The translations under genes and the position numbers were made by a program. A DNA stretch of 64,000 bases from Narthecium ossifragum. Taxonomy: Eukaryota > Streptophyta > Magnoliopsida > Dioscoreales > Nartheciaceae. Shown one piece after another: positions 24,363 to 34,600 of this stretch. Location: contig OY986965.1 of the NCBI GenBank assembly GCA_963920575.1, forward strand, positions 9,686,290 through 9,750,289, written 5' to 3'. How positions within the stretch are numbered: the stretch's first letter is position 1; the number at the start of each line of letters is the position of its first letter. The notes under the pieces were generated by a model that was given only the letters and a program-made list of their open reading frames with translations, ran no database searches and had not been told where the DNA came from.

Positions 24363-25513
24363 GCAGATGGTATGCTTAGGAAGGGCAAAGGCAAAGCTAT
24401 TGTTGTTGATGTTGAAGAAGATGTTGCTACTTACTTGGATTCCTCAGATACTAGTACATATGAGCCAATGGAGGACACTACAGATGAAGTTGATGATTTG
24501 ATTTATGAGGCATTCACAGATGCCAGTTTCCAGACTTTTGATGAGCCTATTGGGGGGGGGGGGGTGAACTTGGAGAGGCAGAAGGGACATGCTATGTGTC
24601 AGATGAGTTATTAGATGATGAGCTCAGGAGTCTCCCAGCAAATTCAGATGAAGAACAAACTGTGAAGTACCCTGTGTACAGAGAAGGGAGAATAGGAGAC
24701 TCTGATTGCCCTTTTGTACTAGGCATGCTTTTTTCCATGGCAGAAAATTTCAAAGAAGCCATCAAAGATAATGGTGTGATGGGTGGCCATAACTTGGAAT
24801 TCAAGAAAATTGAAAGTGGAAGGATGACAGTGGTGTGTGACAAAGGAGAGTGCCCTTGGAGGATACATGCATCCTTGGTACATAGGTCAGATGCATTTCA
24901 AGTGAAAACCTTCAGAAACGAGCACACATGTTGTAGACAACACACCAACAGGTTTGTAAAGGCTGGTTGGCTGGCCAAGAGGTATAAGGATGAGTTTAGA
25001 CTTGATCCAAACATGAAGCTTAGCAACTTTCAGGATAGGGTAAAAAATGATTGTGGTTTAGAGATCACCAGATCGAAGGCACATAGAGCCAGAGAAAAAG
25101 CTCTGGGGTACTTGGAGGGAGGATGGGCTGAGCAATACAATCAGCTGAGGGAATACTGCCAAGAGATTCTTAGAAGTAATCCTGGCAACACTTGTAAATT
25201 GAAGACAACTAGGGGGTCTGATGGTAAATGTTATTTTGTGAGGATGTACATGTGCTTGCATGCATGCAAGCAGGGGTTCAAGAGTAGCTGTAGACCTGTC
25301 ATAGGATTGGATGGTTGTCATTTGAAGGGGCCATATGGTGGCCAACCGTTGGTTGCTGTGGGTGTGGATGCAAATGACTAGATATTCCCCGTGGCATTTG
25401 CTGCAGTGGAGATTGAAAATAAGGAAGCTTGGATGTGGTTCTTGGAGTTGCTTGCTGATGACATAGGCTTTGTCAGAGGATTTGTTTGGACTGTCATCAC
25501 ATACCAACAAAAG

Positions 25514-25817
25514 GTAAGTCAAGTTTGATAGTTAAGTGTGCTAGTTGTGTTTGATAGTTAAATGTGTAGCTAATGTTTGATAGTTAAGTGTGCTACTTGT
25601 CTTTGATAGTTAACTGTGCTAGTTGTGTTTGATAGATAACTGCTCTTTTTGGTTAACTGTGTAGCTAATGTTTGATAGTTAAGTGTGCTACTTGTTTTTG
25701 ATAGTTAACTGTGCTAGTTGTGTTTGATAGATAACTGCTCTTTTTGGTTAACTGTGTAGCTAATGTTTGATAGTTAACTGTGCTAGTTGTGTTTGATAGT
25801 TAAATGTTCTGTTTCAG
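25514..25817 (+). other. Coding intron of the MULE transposase, made of tandem repeats
   Basis: The donor is AAG/GTAAGTCAAG and the acceptor TGTTTCAG/GGTTTG. Nearly the whole intron is short repeats of TTTGATAGTTAAGTGTGCTA and TTGTGTTTGATAGATAACTG. The second MULE in the window has an intron at the equivalent codon (43498-43664). Confidence 0.8.
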
Positions 25818-26835
25818 GGTTTGATTCCTGCAATTGAAGCTATCATGCCAGGCTCTGAACACAGATTCTGTATTAGGCATCTCTATCAAAACTTTGCTAA
25901 AGTATTCAAAAGTCTAAGAGTGAAAGATCTTTACTATAGAGCTGCTCGTGCAACAATCAAGCCAAAGTTTGAGCTTGCTATGCATGAGATACTGAAAAGA
26001 AGTGAAGAGGCATTCATTTACTTGAGTAAGCTGGATCCCAGGTACTGGTGCAGGCATGCATACAGTACCTTCCCAAAGTGTGACATGCAGACAAACAACA
26101 ATGCTGAGTCATTCAACTCCATAATCAAGAATGCTAGAGAGAAACCAATTATCAGCATATTTGAGGACATTAGAATCAATCTAATGAATAGACTGAGGGA
26201 TAGGAGATAAATAATTCAAGGAATGGAAGGAGCAATAGGGTCAATGATACAAAAGAAGTTGGAGATACTGAAAAGGGAATCAAGGAATTGGTCACAAAAC
26301 TATTGTGGGGGCAGTGAGTTTGAAGTTTCAAGTCCATATGAAAAATACATAGTAAATATAGAAACTAAGACTTGCAGTTGCAAGCTATGGGATGTTTCTG
26401 GTTTACCTTGCAAACATGCAATTGCTTGTATAGTTCATGACAGATTGAGGGTTGAAGACTTTGTAGATGGCAGCTATAAGATTGAAAAATTAGTGCAATG
26501 TTACAACAATTGGATTAGACCTGTGAATGGTCCTTTGCTATGGGAGAAGGCAACTGGAGATCCCATATTACCACCTCCTTACAGGAGGCAGCCTGGGAGG
26601 CCTAAAAAAGTCAGAAAAAGGCAACCTGATGAGGCCCAAAGCAGTACAAAATTGAAGAGGAGGAACACAACAGTAAGGTGTAAGAAATGCTGGGAATATG
26701 GGCATAACAAAAGAAGCTGTAAAAAACCTCCTAAACCTAAACCTGTGGAGAGGATCAATGCTACAACCACAGATGGAACTTCTGAGGATAATGCTACAGT
26801 CACTATTGGTTCAGCAACAATGGTAGCAACTGGCT

Positions 26836-27006
26836 CTGGGAGAGGGAGAGGAGGAGGGGTGAGAACTGGGAGAGGTGTTGGTGTTGGGAGAGGGAGAGGA
26901 GGAGGGTTCACAATTGGGAGAGGTGTTGGTGTTGGGAGAGGGAGAGGAGGAGGGGTGAGAACTGGAGGAGGAGTTGGTGTTGGGAGAGGGAGGGGAGGAG
27001 GGGTGA
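26836..27006 (+). repeat. 48-bp-type repeat encoding an Arg-Gly-rich tail
   Basis: Three to four imperfect copies of a unit with GGGAGAGGGAGAGGAGGAGG and GAGGTGTTGGTGTT encode RGRGGG and GRGVGVG. The Pro/Ser frames on the opposite strand are shadows. Confidence 0.85.
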
Positions 27007-27104
27007 GGAATCAATGGAGTCAGCATGGAGGCAATGGCCAAAACAGAAAATGTTTAGGACTACGAATGAGACTTTGATTTTTGATTATGTATGGTTTTTG
27101 TTGT

Positions 27105-27560
27105 TAGGTATTTTGTGGTTCTGTAAAACAGTGTTTATGTGTGACAATGTAAGTATTTTGTGGTTCTGTAAAACAGTTTTTATGTGTGACAATGTATGTA
27201 GTTTCTGGTTCTGTAAAACTTTGAACTTTGCCAATGAGATTTGAAACATCAAATTTTGACACTATAGAGGTGTAAACAAAATAGGGGTTATATAACTGCT
27301 TACATTGTGTTCATACAGAACAGGGGTTATATACAACTACTTACATTGTGTTCACACAAAACATGGGTTATATACAACTGCTTACATTGCCATTATATTG
27401 ACATTGGTTACACAATTGCTTACCAAGTGTTCATACAATGCAAAACAGGGGTTATACAACTGAAGTGTTCAACATCAAACATTGACCTGACTCCATACAA
27501 CTGCTCCATACAAAACATTGGGCTTACATCAACATTGGTTACACAATAACTTACATCAAC
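27105..27560. repeat. Minisatellites downstream of the MULE transposase
   Basis: First, about three copies of TTTTGTGGTTCTGTAAAACA with TTATGTGTGACAATGTA (27105-27215). Then irregular repeats of TTACATTGTGTTCA and GGTTATATACAACT or CATCAACATTGGTTACACA (27290-27560). Confidence 0.75.
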
Positions 27561-27578
27561 ATTGGTTACACAATAACT

Positions 27579-28121
27579 TTAAATAAGACAATGGAATACT
27601 AGGTGAATTGCTATTATCCATGACAACACCAAACCAATCAAATATGCCCTGACTCTAGATTTCAATTGCCTATTCTGCACCTCAAGCATGGCAATTATTT
27701 TGTCTTTATCATCATTGAAATTCTTCATAACTTACAGATCTGCCATTGCCTTATCGTGACAGGAATCCAACCATGCCTCCAGTTTATGCACCTTATCCCT
27801 CAATTCGTTGATAACATCTTTGTTGGGCTCACATACCTCTTCATCAACCAATAGGAAGAAATTGCAACTTCCATGACCCTACAGAAAGAATGAAAGGATC
27901 AATTGAGTACCAGATCCCTGTAAACCCTCCTATCAAATGCTCAATACATATCAAGTTACCTGATGGGTTGCACAACCTAGGGATTTCCTTCTAGGATTCT
28001 GCTGCGTCCGTGAAATCCTCAATTTGGCCTTCACTCCGCAGTGGCATTTGTAATCCTCCCTCTTCGAGGAGGCGATGGAACCCCCCCTGAGGTGGGTATT
28101 TTCCTTTGTGGGTGACTTCTC
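27579..28121 (-). pseudogene. GRF zinc-finger, coiled-coil, membrane-anchored ORF carried by the MULE
   Basis: Two minus-strand exons, 28121-27960 and 27878-27579, are separated by an 81-bp GT-AG intron. Exon 1 contains YKCHCGVKAKLRISRTQQNP and LGC; exon 2 opens GHGSCNFFLLVDEE. Together these give the four Cys and the S-x-T-x3-NP and FF-x-x-x-DE pattern of a GRF zinc finger. A predicted coiled coil follows (NELRDKVHKLEAWLD; then KIIAMLEVQNRQLKS), and then a hydrophobic C-terminal segment (LIGLVLSWIIAIHLVF). The glycine and aromatic of the usual NPGRxF are changed, there is an in-frame TAA near 27734, and no start ATG was found upstream of the exon (the preceding CATGTAG looks like a splice acceptor). 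Its role is unknown; proteins of this layout are common in plant genomes. Convergent with the transposase, as mudrB is with mudrA in maize MuDR, but unrelated in sequence. Confidence 0.7.
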
Positions 28122-28333
28122 CTACATGGAGCTAATCACCAAAATGTAGATTGAATCCAAGCCAAGGGAAAAAACCTAAACACCTAACGGACCTTAAGGG
28201 GGGATAGGAAAAACCCTAACTGACCTGTGTCGTTGATGGCGAAGAAGCGGTGGAGGGTTCCCTACGGCGATTAGAGGGAGACGAGACAGGGATATATAAA
28301 TCATGTTGGGGTGAACAGGTTCAGCGACGCGAC

Positions 28334-28541
28334 GGTAACCGGGCAAAACCGGTAAAAGGGGGTCGCGTGCATTGCACGTGACCTATTTACCCGGTTTGCC
28401 GTCAGCCAGGTTAACGGCGTTTGAGATTTGGGTGTAAAACGATCACATTGAAAACTTAAGGGTGCGTTTTGTCACGTTTTAAACTATAGGGGGTAAATTG
28501 ACATATTGTCAAACTAGAATGGAGTAAATTGTTATTAACCC
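28334..28541 (-). repeat. Right TIR of the MULE
   Basis: Inverted copy of 22813-23018; ends AGTAAATTGTTATTAACCC, followed directly by the TSD TTTTAAGAA. Confidence 0.9.
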
Positions 28542-28550
28542 TTTTAAGAA

Positions 28551-29634
28551 ATATAATTCATATGACGGACCTAGCTAGTTTATCCATTTTCTTAAACAGT
28601 AGTACCTCATGTATTGGACTGCTTCGACTGTAGAGTAACTTCTTGTAGTTGTAAAGATAGCACTGGCTTTGCAAGAGACTCTGGTTTCTCTTGAAGTCAG
28701 CCAACATGTTTATGAGATTTACCTATGCTTGAAAAGACTCCAGAAATCAATGGTTACAATTATATATGCTCAAAAAGATACAAACACAACTAGCTTCATA
28801 ACTTAGCTGCTAACAATTTGAAACTAGGTAAATACTCTTCTCGGCTAATGGCCAGAAGAAGGTGTTTAACATGGAAATACAGATCAACAACTAGTATCTG
28901 AATACCGCCTCAATAGTGAAATCAAAATCTCAGACGGGGTCATCTTGACGCATGATCGTTGAGGGGAAGAGTGATCCTTCGATCCACATTAACTCTTAAT
29001 GTTGTTTTAATGGAAATTTATTGTGGAATCTTGATGTATCTGTGAGTCATAATGAGTTAATTCAGGTTGTCCTCATGAAGAATAGCGTTGTTTAAATGCA
29101 CACAAGTTTATGTTTAAATTGCTTCCTCTTGCATATATGTGAATGATGTGCGCCACCGGTCATGATTGAGATCGACATTAGGTGATAGCAGAGGAAAATG
29201 TTATCTCTCATGCATGCACCTTGCTCATTGTGAAGGACGTGACAATTATTTTGCCCATCGGTTGCGGATTTCGATTCAATCCAATAAACAACTACTACTA
29301 GCTACCAGCATATATCATACATGTGTGCCTCAATCTTATGAACCTGTTACTAACTGCAAACGAGACGAGTCCATTCTTTTACAAAGCGGATGCCATCTTT
29401 GTGGCTACAAGAAATTACTGTACACTTTCAGCAGTAGCATAGATGAGGGACTGTCTGAGAAAATGCAACTCTTGCAGCACACATCCAGATATCACTAACA
29501 GAAATTTGGAGGTCACAGACAGACCACTACAAAAGAAATCAGGAATGCAATCTTGCTAAGACATTTGAGGACTATGTATGACACAAGCTTGATACCTACC
29601 AATCAACACATACTCAACCAGAAAAGGAATGCAG
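28551..29634. other. Intergenic stretch downstream of the ubiquitin-like gene
   Basis: No ORF that I can assign. Near 29637-29660 and 29700-29735 there is a short duplication (CTAGCAATACCAAGCCATTC) that overlaps the 3' end of the ubiquitin-like gene. Confidence 0.5.
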
Positions 29635-30705
29635 CTAGCAATACCAAGCCATTCTGTTTCCATTCTGCAGGAGAGATCGAATACTTTTACATGTAGGCAT
29701 GCATTTTGACCTACTAGCAATACCAAGCCATTCGTTGGAAACATCGCCGGAGATTACCTTGATCTTGTGGCCTTTCTGTACTCCATGCCAAAGCAATGTG
29801 CGGTCCTCCAGCATGACCTTCCGTTTGTGTACAAAGAAGTACAGACCAGGCAGATCCAAAAAGCAATCACTCTCCTTCTCTTGCTGCAGAAGTTGTCTGA
29901 GATTTCTCACATGTTCCATTCTGTCTACGGACATAGTTTTTCTGCTACCATTCTTCACCAGAACCAGAATCACTTCCTCCTTCACAGCAATACATGGTAT
30001 CAATTCCTTCCAATTCAATGGCTTTTGCCTAAACATTAATGTCGATCCATCGGTGACACCATAATCTACCAGCATTCGGTTGTCAGCCAGATTGGTAATC
30101 TCTTCAAATGACAAGATCAGTTCGTCCTCCGGAATCCTTACAGCCTCATGCATGGTAATTTTCATTTTCAACTCCCTCACAGTGCACGTTTCCGTAATTT
30201 TCAGGTCCCTCACAGTGCACGTTTCAGTAATATTGTCAATATGCAAATATGGACAGGAGAATTTGTGGATCAGGACTTTGAATGTACGGTATGGTGCTGG
30301 AGGAGAGATCCTCCTTACAACCTTCAGCACTGACCGATCAACGGCATGGTAGTCTGCCAGTGTTCTTTGGCCCATCACCATGGTCATTATGTTGCCGCCG
30401 ATAACTAGCACAAACTGGCCATTCTTCCAAAAGGGACTGCGCTGCCTGATCATCCTCTTGAGCTGCAGTGTGTTGCAGCTCTCATCCAATTTGAGAGAAA
30501 AGCGGCGATTAAATACCTTAACATCAATTTCAACCTCAAAGTTTACATCGATGATCATACCTTGACGAGCATTAAACCTCGTGGTGTCAAGGCTGGCGAC
30601 CTTTAACTTTTTGTGTTGCTCGATCTTTCTCTGTATCTCAACGAAGTGGTTTTCAAATTCTAGCTTGAACCTGTCCCCTCTATTTGTCTCTATAGTGACC
30701 TTCAT
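29635..30705 (-). CDS. Multi-ubiquitin-like-domain protein, 356 aa
   Basis: An uninterrupted minus-strand frame starts at the ATG 30705-30703; a longer frame to 30714 would need a TTG start. It contains about four ubiquitin-like repeats. The first is weak (VTIETNRGDRFKLEFE). The second includes VFNRRFSLKLDESCNTLQLK and GQRTLADYHAVDRSVLKVV, the third LILSFEEITNLADN and MLVDYGVTDGSTLMF, and the fourth LVLVKNGSRKTMSV to GHKIKVI. None ends in the Gly-Gly needed for conjugation, so it should act as a non-conjugated scaffold-type UBL protein, if at all. In repeat 3 a segment (ITETCTVR(D/E)LK) is duplicated in tandem. The C-terminal part (NEWLGIASRSKC to the stop) comes partly from a duplicated downstream block. 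No intron is evident. Expression is unproven; a young or decaying member of a local family is possible. Confidence 0.65.
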   Translation of the reverse strand: MKVTIETNRGDRFKLEFENHFVEIQRKIEQHKKLKVASLDTTRFNARQGMIIDVNFEVEIDVKVFNRRFSLKLDESCNTLQLKRMIRQRSPFWKNGQFVLVIGGNIMTMVMGQRTLADYHAVDRSVLKVVRRISPPAPYRTFKVLIHKFSCPYLHIDNITETCTVRDLKITETCTVRELKMKITMHEAVRIPEDELILSFEEITNLADNRMLVDYGVTDGSTLMFRQKPLNWKELIPCIAVKEEVILVLVKNGSRKTMSVDRMEHVRNLRQLLQQEKESDCFLDLPGLYFFVHKRKVMLEDRTLLWHGVQKGHKIKVISGDVSNEWLGIASRSKCMPTCKSIRSLLQNGNRMAWYC

Positions 30706-32065
30706 TTGCAGCAACCTTCTTTACACCTTATTTTGCTGTTGATATATTGCAGTCTTCATTGTGAGGTTCAAAGACTGCAATGGCTAGATTGGTATCCTCT
30801 TCTAGAAGTGTTCCGGCTGAAGTGTGGGAGAAGGTGTGAAATCTCAGCATTCCAGCCAAAGTTTAGCATATATCAGGATGAACATGATCCAATTTAAGGA
30901 TTCATGTTCATTGATACACTCTAATTAAATAGATACATCACGAAACAGGAAAACCTTAGCAAATGGGATGATCTAACTGAGTAAACCCTTTTTCAAGAAC
31001 AATAATGCTTTTAAAGAATGACTCAGATGGCCACTACAGTTAATTGATCCTATACATATCAGAGAAACGCATTTTTCCAAGAACTAGAGGATTCAAACAT
31101 CAAGACTCTCGTGTTCAAACAAGATCAAGAATAACCTGTCAATTACTAGGAACAAAAAATATCGAACTTCTGGTCAATAAGAGAGGTGGTAGATATTGCA
31201 TCAATCACCTGCATTTGTTCGTGAACAAGCAAACGTCCAAAGCGAAAGGTACCGAAATGATCTAAAACCAAATGTTGCAGGAATTTGGGCCACCATGGAA
31301 ATTGAAGCTCCCATGGTTACCTCTGTTTTCATTTGAATACCCCTTATTTTTCGTATGGAATTCAAGAACTTCATCAGATATTGGCTAAAAAGAATTGAAT
31401 CTTCAAGCACGATTTCACTCTCTGAGTCCCATTTTTCCTAATCAACAGAATCCCACACCCATGAAGTTTAAATGCATTAGAACTTGAAAGATTCCATGCA
31501 TCACTTATGTTGCATTCCAAGATTTTCTATTTGACTGGATCAAACTTTCTGAAGAGTCATTGAATCCAAATTCCAAAGTACAAGATTCTTCAAAGAAGAA
31601 AGAACAAGAAACCATAGTCACAATCAAGAGGATGAGGTAGTATATAGCAAACGAACTAGCTAGGATTTGAAGCCCATCTCCATGGCATCATTAATGGTGC
31701 ATATCAACCCAGAAACTAGGGGTTGCTCATTCACATACGAAGGATCAAGAAAGAGGAGGGAAACATTCCAAATCCAATCTTGAATGCATTATAGGGTAAG
31801 GAGAGGAGAGGAACTGAGGAAGGGAATGATGGGCATTCTACGTACCAGTTGAAGGATCCGAGCGTTCTTGGGGCTTCACTATGGTTGGGGAGGGAGGGCC
31901 TTTGCTCTTTGTAGCCAACGAATAATGAAGGAAAACGCCAGAACGGAGCGCAGAGGAAAGCCGGGGCGCGGGGGTGTGGTGGGGTGGCGGGGGGTTGCCG
32001 AGAGAGCGATACGGAGGGAGAGGGGGAACGTTTTAAAAGATTTAATTGGACAAATGCCCCAGTTA
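30706..32065. other. Upstream region of the ubiquitin-like gene
   Basis: No assignable ORF. Short open frames here lack recognisable motifs. A G-rich patch occurs at 31930-32030. Confidence 0.5.
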
Positions 32066-32304
32066 AATTATAAAGGGGTAATTAGCTTTTAATACCCTCT
32101 ATTTTTCAAGATTTACAATCCGATACCTTCTAATTAGAAAATGTAATTTTAGTACCTGTATTTACAAAACCGGGACAGATCTTAGACGCCGTTAGCTTTC
32201 CCTTATAGAAAACCACTCACGTGCCCGATGTTTACACGTGGCGGCACGTGATGAGGAGAGAGGGAAAGAGTAGAGAGAGAAAACCAAAGAGAGAGAGACA
32301 GAGT

Positions 32305-32480
32305 TGGTTGAGGCCGGAGGGATGTTTCCGGCGAATGAGTCGGAGGAGAGGTCGAGGAGGCGGAGGGATGGGAGGGAGGAGAGGAGAGAAGAGGGGATGC
32401 TGTCGGAGAGGGAGTTGGAGGCGTTGAGCTTAAAGAGGGTGGGAGGAAGGGAGGAGACGAGGACCGGGGTGGGGTTGAAG
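32305..32480 (-). pseudogene. Captured leucine-rich-repeat fragment
   Basis: Minus-strand reading gives SSLPPTLFKLNAS then NSLSDSIPSSL and, after a one-frame slip, LRLLDLSSDSFAGNIPPA. This is the L-x-x-L-x-L-x-x-N-x-x-x-G-x-I-P pattern of plant receptor-like LRR ectodomains. It is far more GC-rich than its surroundings and lies just inside the MULE TIR, which is the layout of a Pack-MULE capture. No complete repeat series, signal peptide or kinase. The neighbouring G-rich sequence out to 32580 may belong to the same fragment. Confidence 0.5.
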
Positions 32481-33448
32481 GGGGCGAGGCCGTGGCCGAG
32501 GGCTCTCCGAGGTCGAGCTCGGGGCTTTGCCGGGAACCGAGGACGCCATGGTCGAGGATGCGAGCTTCGCCGTGGGGGAGATCTCGAAGATGTAATGATA
32601 AGATAAAGTTAACGAAAGAAATCAGGATTTGAATGAGGCTAGGCTTCAGGAATCACTTCACTCGGATTTAGGTTCTTCTCTTCTCAATGGTTCATATAAT
32701 ACTCAATTAAGGGATTCACATCCCAATCACCTTAACCGGAAGATATGGAATTATAAACCTAACAAAATATATAAATGTCTCTTCCTATGATTAGTTCTTC
32801 CTTTTTATAGTTCTAACTTCATCCAACCAAACCTAAGAATACACGATACCGGCTGTCACTACAGGCAACGCGCAGCAAAAGTTCATCGGGACAAAGCCCT
32901 AACTCTATCTAACCGGATCTCTAAGAATACACAATACCAACTCTCACAATCGGCAATGCATAGCAAAGATTCCTCGGGATAGAGCCCCAACCTTGTCTAA
33001 CCAGATTCCTAAGAATACACAATACCAGTTGTCACTACGGGCAATGCATAGCAAAGGTCTCGCAAGACTCGGTAGGAGAATCAAAAGAGAAGACTATGGG
33101 ATTATAAGATCATGAAAGAAGCATGACTGGATTCATAATATTAATCATCCACATAGAAATCTATAATCTGAAAATAATATTTGAAGATTTAATACATAGA
33201 AAAGAGTTTAACAATGAAGATTAAAAACTATGAACCATTGTGGGAGAAGAAACCCTAATCCTCGCTAGGTCATCCGTCCGCCATGCCCGTGGATTACTCG
33301 GCCATGGATGGAGATTCCTTCATCTTCTTCCCTTGAGAAACGTCCAGAAAAGAGCCTCCAAAAACGTCCAAGAAGTCCCCTTGGAAAACGTCCAGAAAAA
33401 GCCTTCAAAAACGTCCAAGAAGTCCCCCTTGATTAGCCCTAAGTTTCC

Positions 33449-33458
33449 TATTTATAGC
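33449..33458 (-). promoter_or_regulatory. LTR TATA box CTATAAATAG
   Basis: The same 10-mer is found in the three other Athila-like LTRs (39895, 48373, 56738), each at the downstream edge of a palindrome array. Confidence 0.7.
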
Positions 33459-33499
33459 CCCAAATCTCTCCATCCACGAATTAGATCTGAACCGTAGGT

Positions 33500-33870
33500 T
33501 TTCTTCACTGGAAACGTCGGATCGATCCCTCCCAGGGTGTCGGATCGATCCCTCGCGTTAAAACTTCAACTTCTGACTTCACCCGTGTCTGATCGATCGG
33601 ACTAAGGGTGTCGGATTGATCTGTTTCGTAAAAATCCTCCGTCTCTGGCTATTCCCGAGTCCGATCGATGGATGGATCGATCGAACTGTGTTCCTCCAGA
33701 AAGCATACGCTCTGTCAACCTTTAATTCCCAGGTCCGATCAATCGGACTATGGGTGTTGGATCGATCGGACCCCATAGGAGGGATGGAGGGATCGATCGG
33801 ATCCCTTATGGCTGAAAAATATATGTTCTGTCACGTTTCTGCGTAGTCCGATCGATCGGCGGATCGATCG
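33500..33870. repeat. GATCGATC palindrome array in the Athila-like LTR fragment
   Basis: About ten sites, several paired 10-25 bp apart, take the forms GGATCGATCC, CCGATCGATGG and TCCGATCGATCGG, between about 33502 and 33866. The pairs are 50-70 bp apart. In LTR orientation the array ends about 45 bp upstream of the TATA box. Confidence 0.85.
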
Positions 33871-34600
33871 GACTTCCAGCTTATTTTCTGTTCTGCCATT
33901 CAGACTGCGCCATCGGTACTAAAATTGCCGTAACTTCCTCTAGGAAACTCGGAATCACGAACCGTAAAATTTTCCAGTATTTAGACTTCAAGAGCTTTCC
34001 AACCATCTATGGCACATCATCTGGTTATTCATGAGCAGGTACAGATTAATTTTTGAAGTTGATCCATATACTCTTTTCAGCTTCTTTTAGCTCCAATTTT
34101 CTGCATTTTCCAAACAACTATGTGAATCACATAAAAGTATAAAAGTAGTGCTAAAGAAGTTGATTAAGGGTGAAGATATAGCAATTGAGATGGTTTTAAG
34201 GTTGTTCAGAGTGCACTTTCATGCGCTCATCAGTGACTGAGACTAACACTGTCTAACGGGAGGGTACTAAATCAACCGTCTTTGTAACTTGAGGGTAGTA
34301 AAATTACATTTTCTAATTGGAGGGTACCAGATTGTAAATCCTGGAAAATAGAGGGTATTAAAAGGTAATTACCCCAATTATAAATTACATATACCCTCCA
34401 AAGACCCATTTATCGCGCGCATAGCCTTTTTAAGCTCTACTAAGTTAACATAGCCCTTTTGTTAATCCACATCGTACAACTTAGCACGTCATCAAAGTTT
34501 TTTTTTTTTGAATAACTTTCATCTAGAGTTTGATATCCATGCATCATAATTTGTGAGATGAAATCATAATTTCTTTTCATTTGATCTTGCTTGAAATCAA

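Larger units (their letters stand above)
23865..27077 (+). pseudogene. MuDR-type (mudrA) MULE transposase, inactivated
   Basis: Order of domains: PB1-like N-terminal segment (FTLNLHHGGHF, 23868 on), acidic repeats (24226-24360), Mutator DNA-binding WRKY/GCM1-like region (CDKGECPWRIHAS; HTCC, about 24835-24935), DDE core (GLDGCHLKG near 25300; NNNAESFNS near 26100), SWIM zinc finger (CSCKLW, LPCKHA, about 26370-26420), CCHC knuckle (CKKCWEYGHNKRSC, about 26683) and an Arg-Gly-rich tail. One coding intron lies at 25514-25817. Lesions: a frame change at a run of 13 G (24552-24564), TAG at 25379-25381, TAA at 26208-26210, and the expected second catalytic Asp (normally a TDxQK-type motif) replaced by Tyr at 25502-25504. 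The family transposes Mutator-like elements through their TIRs; this copy cannot. Confidence 0.9.
22813..28541 (+). mobile_element. Complete MULE with long TIRs and perfect 9-bp TSD
   Basis: The left TIR (22813 to about 23018) starts GGGTTAATAACAATTTACTCC and the right TIR (about 28334 to 28541) is its inverted copy ending ATTGTTATTAACCC. The arms are about 206 bp and highly similar. Both flanks carry TTTTAAGAA (22804-22812 and 28542-28550), the 9-bp target duplication typical of Mutator. Inside are a mudrA-type transposase pseudogene on plus and a GRF zinc-finger ORF on minus, convergent, with minisatellites between them. Both ends lead into similar gene leaders (ACCGCTTCTTCGCC on each side). 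Length 5729 bp. The present copy cannot be autonomous. Confidence 0.93.
32583..34232 (-). mobile_element. Athila-like LTR fragment nested in the Pack-MULE
   Basis: On the minus strand it starts TGATGAGCGCATGAAAGTGC at 34232 and is collinear with the LTR 47598-49344. It stops near 32583, matching about 49196, so roughly 150 bp of the LTR 3' end are missing. It has the TATA box (CTATAAATAG, 33458-33449), the AAACGTCCA repeats and a GATCGATC array. Three tandem-like segments near 32830-33065 share GTATTGTGTATTCTTAGG, as in the 47.6-kb copy. Confidence 0.85.
32075..34375 (+). mobile_element. Non-autonomous MULE (Pack-MULE type) with perfect 9-bp TSD
   Basis: The left TIR starts GGGGTAATTAGCTTTTAATA at 32075. 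The right TIR ends AAAAGGTAATTACCCC at 34375. The arms are about 135 bp (to about 32210, and from about 34240), sharing ATACCCTCTATTTT and AATTAGAAAATGTAATTTTA. The flanks AATTATAAA (32066-32074 and 34376-34384) are an exact 9-bp duplication. Between the TIRs lie a GC-rich gene fragment (LRR-like, 32250-32580) and a long Athila LTR fragment (32583-34232). No transposase. Confidence 0.9.

Noticed and set aside
26579..27041. Pro/Ser-rich minus-strand ORFs
   Set aside because: Antisense shadow of the transposase Arg-Gly-rich tail.
30706..30714. Longer start of the ubiquitin-like ORF
   Set aside because: It would need a TTG start; the ATG at 30705 is three codons inside.
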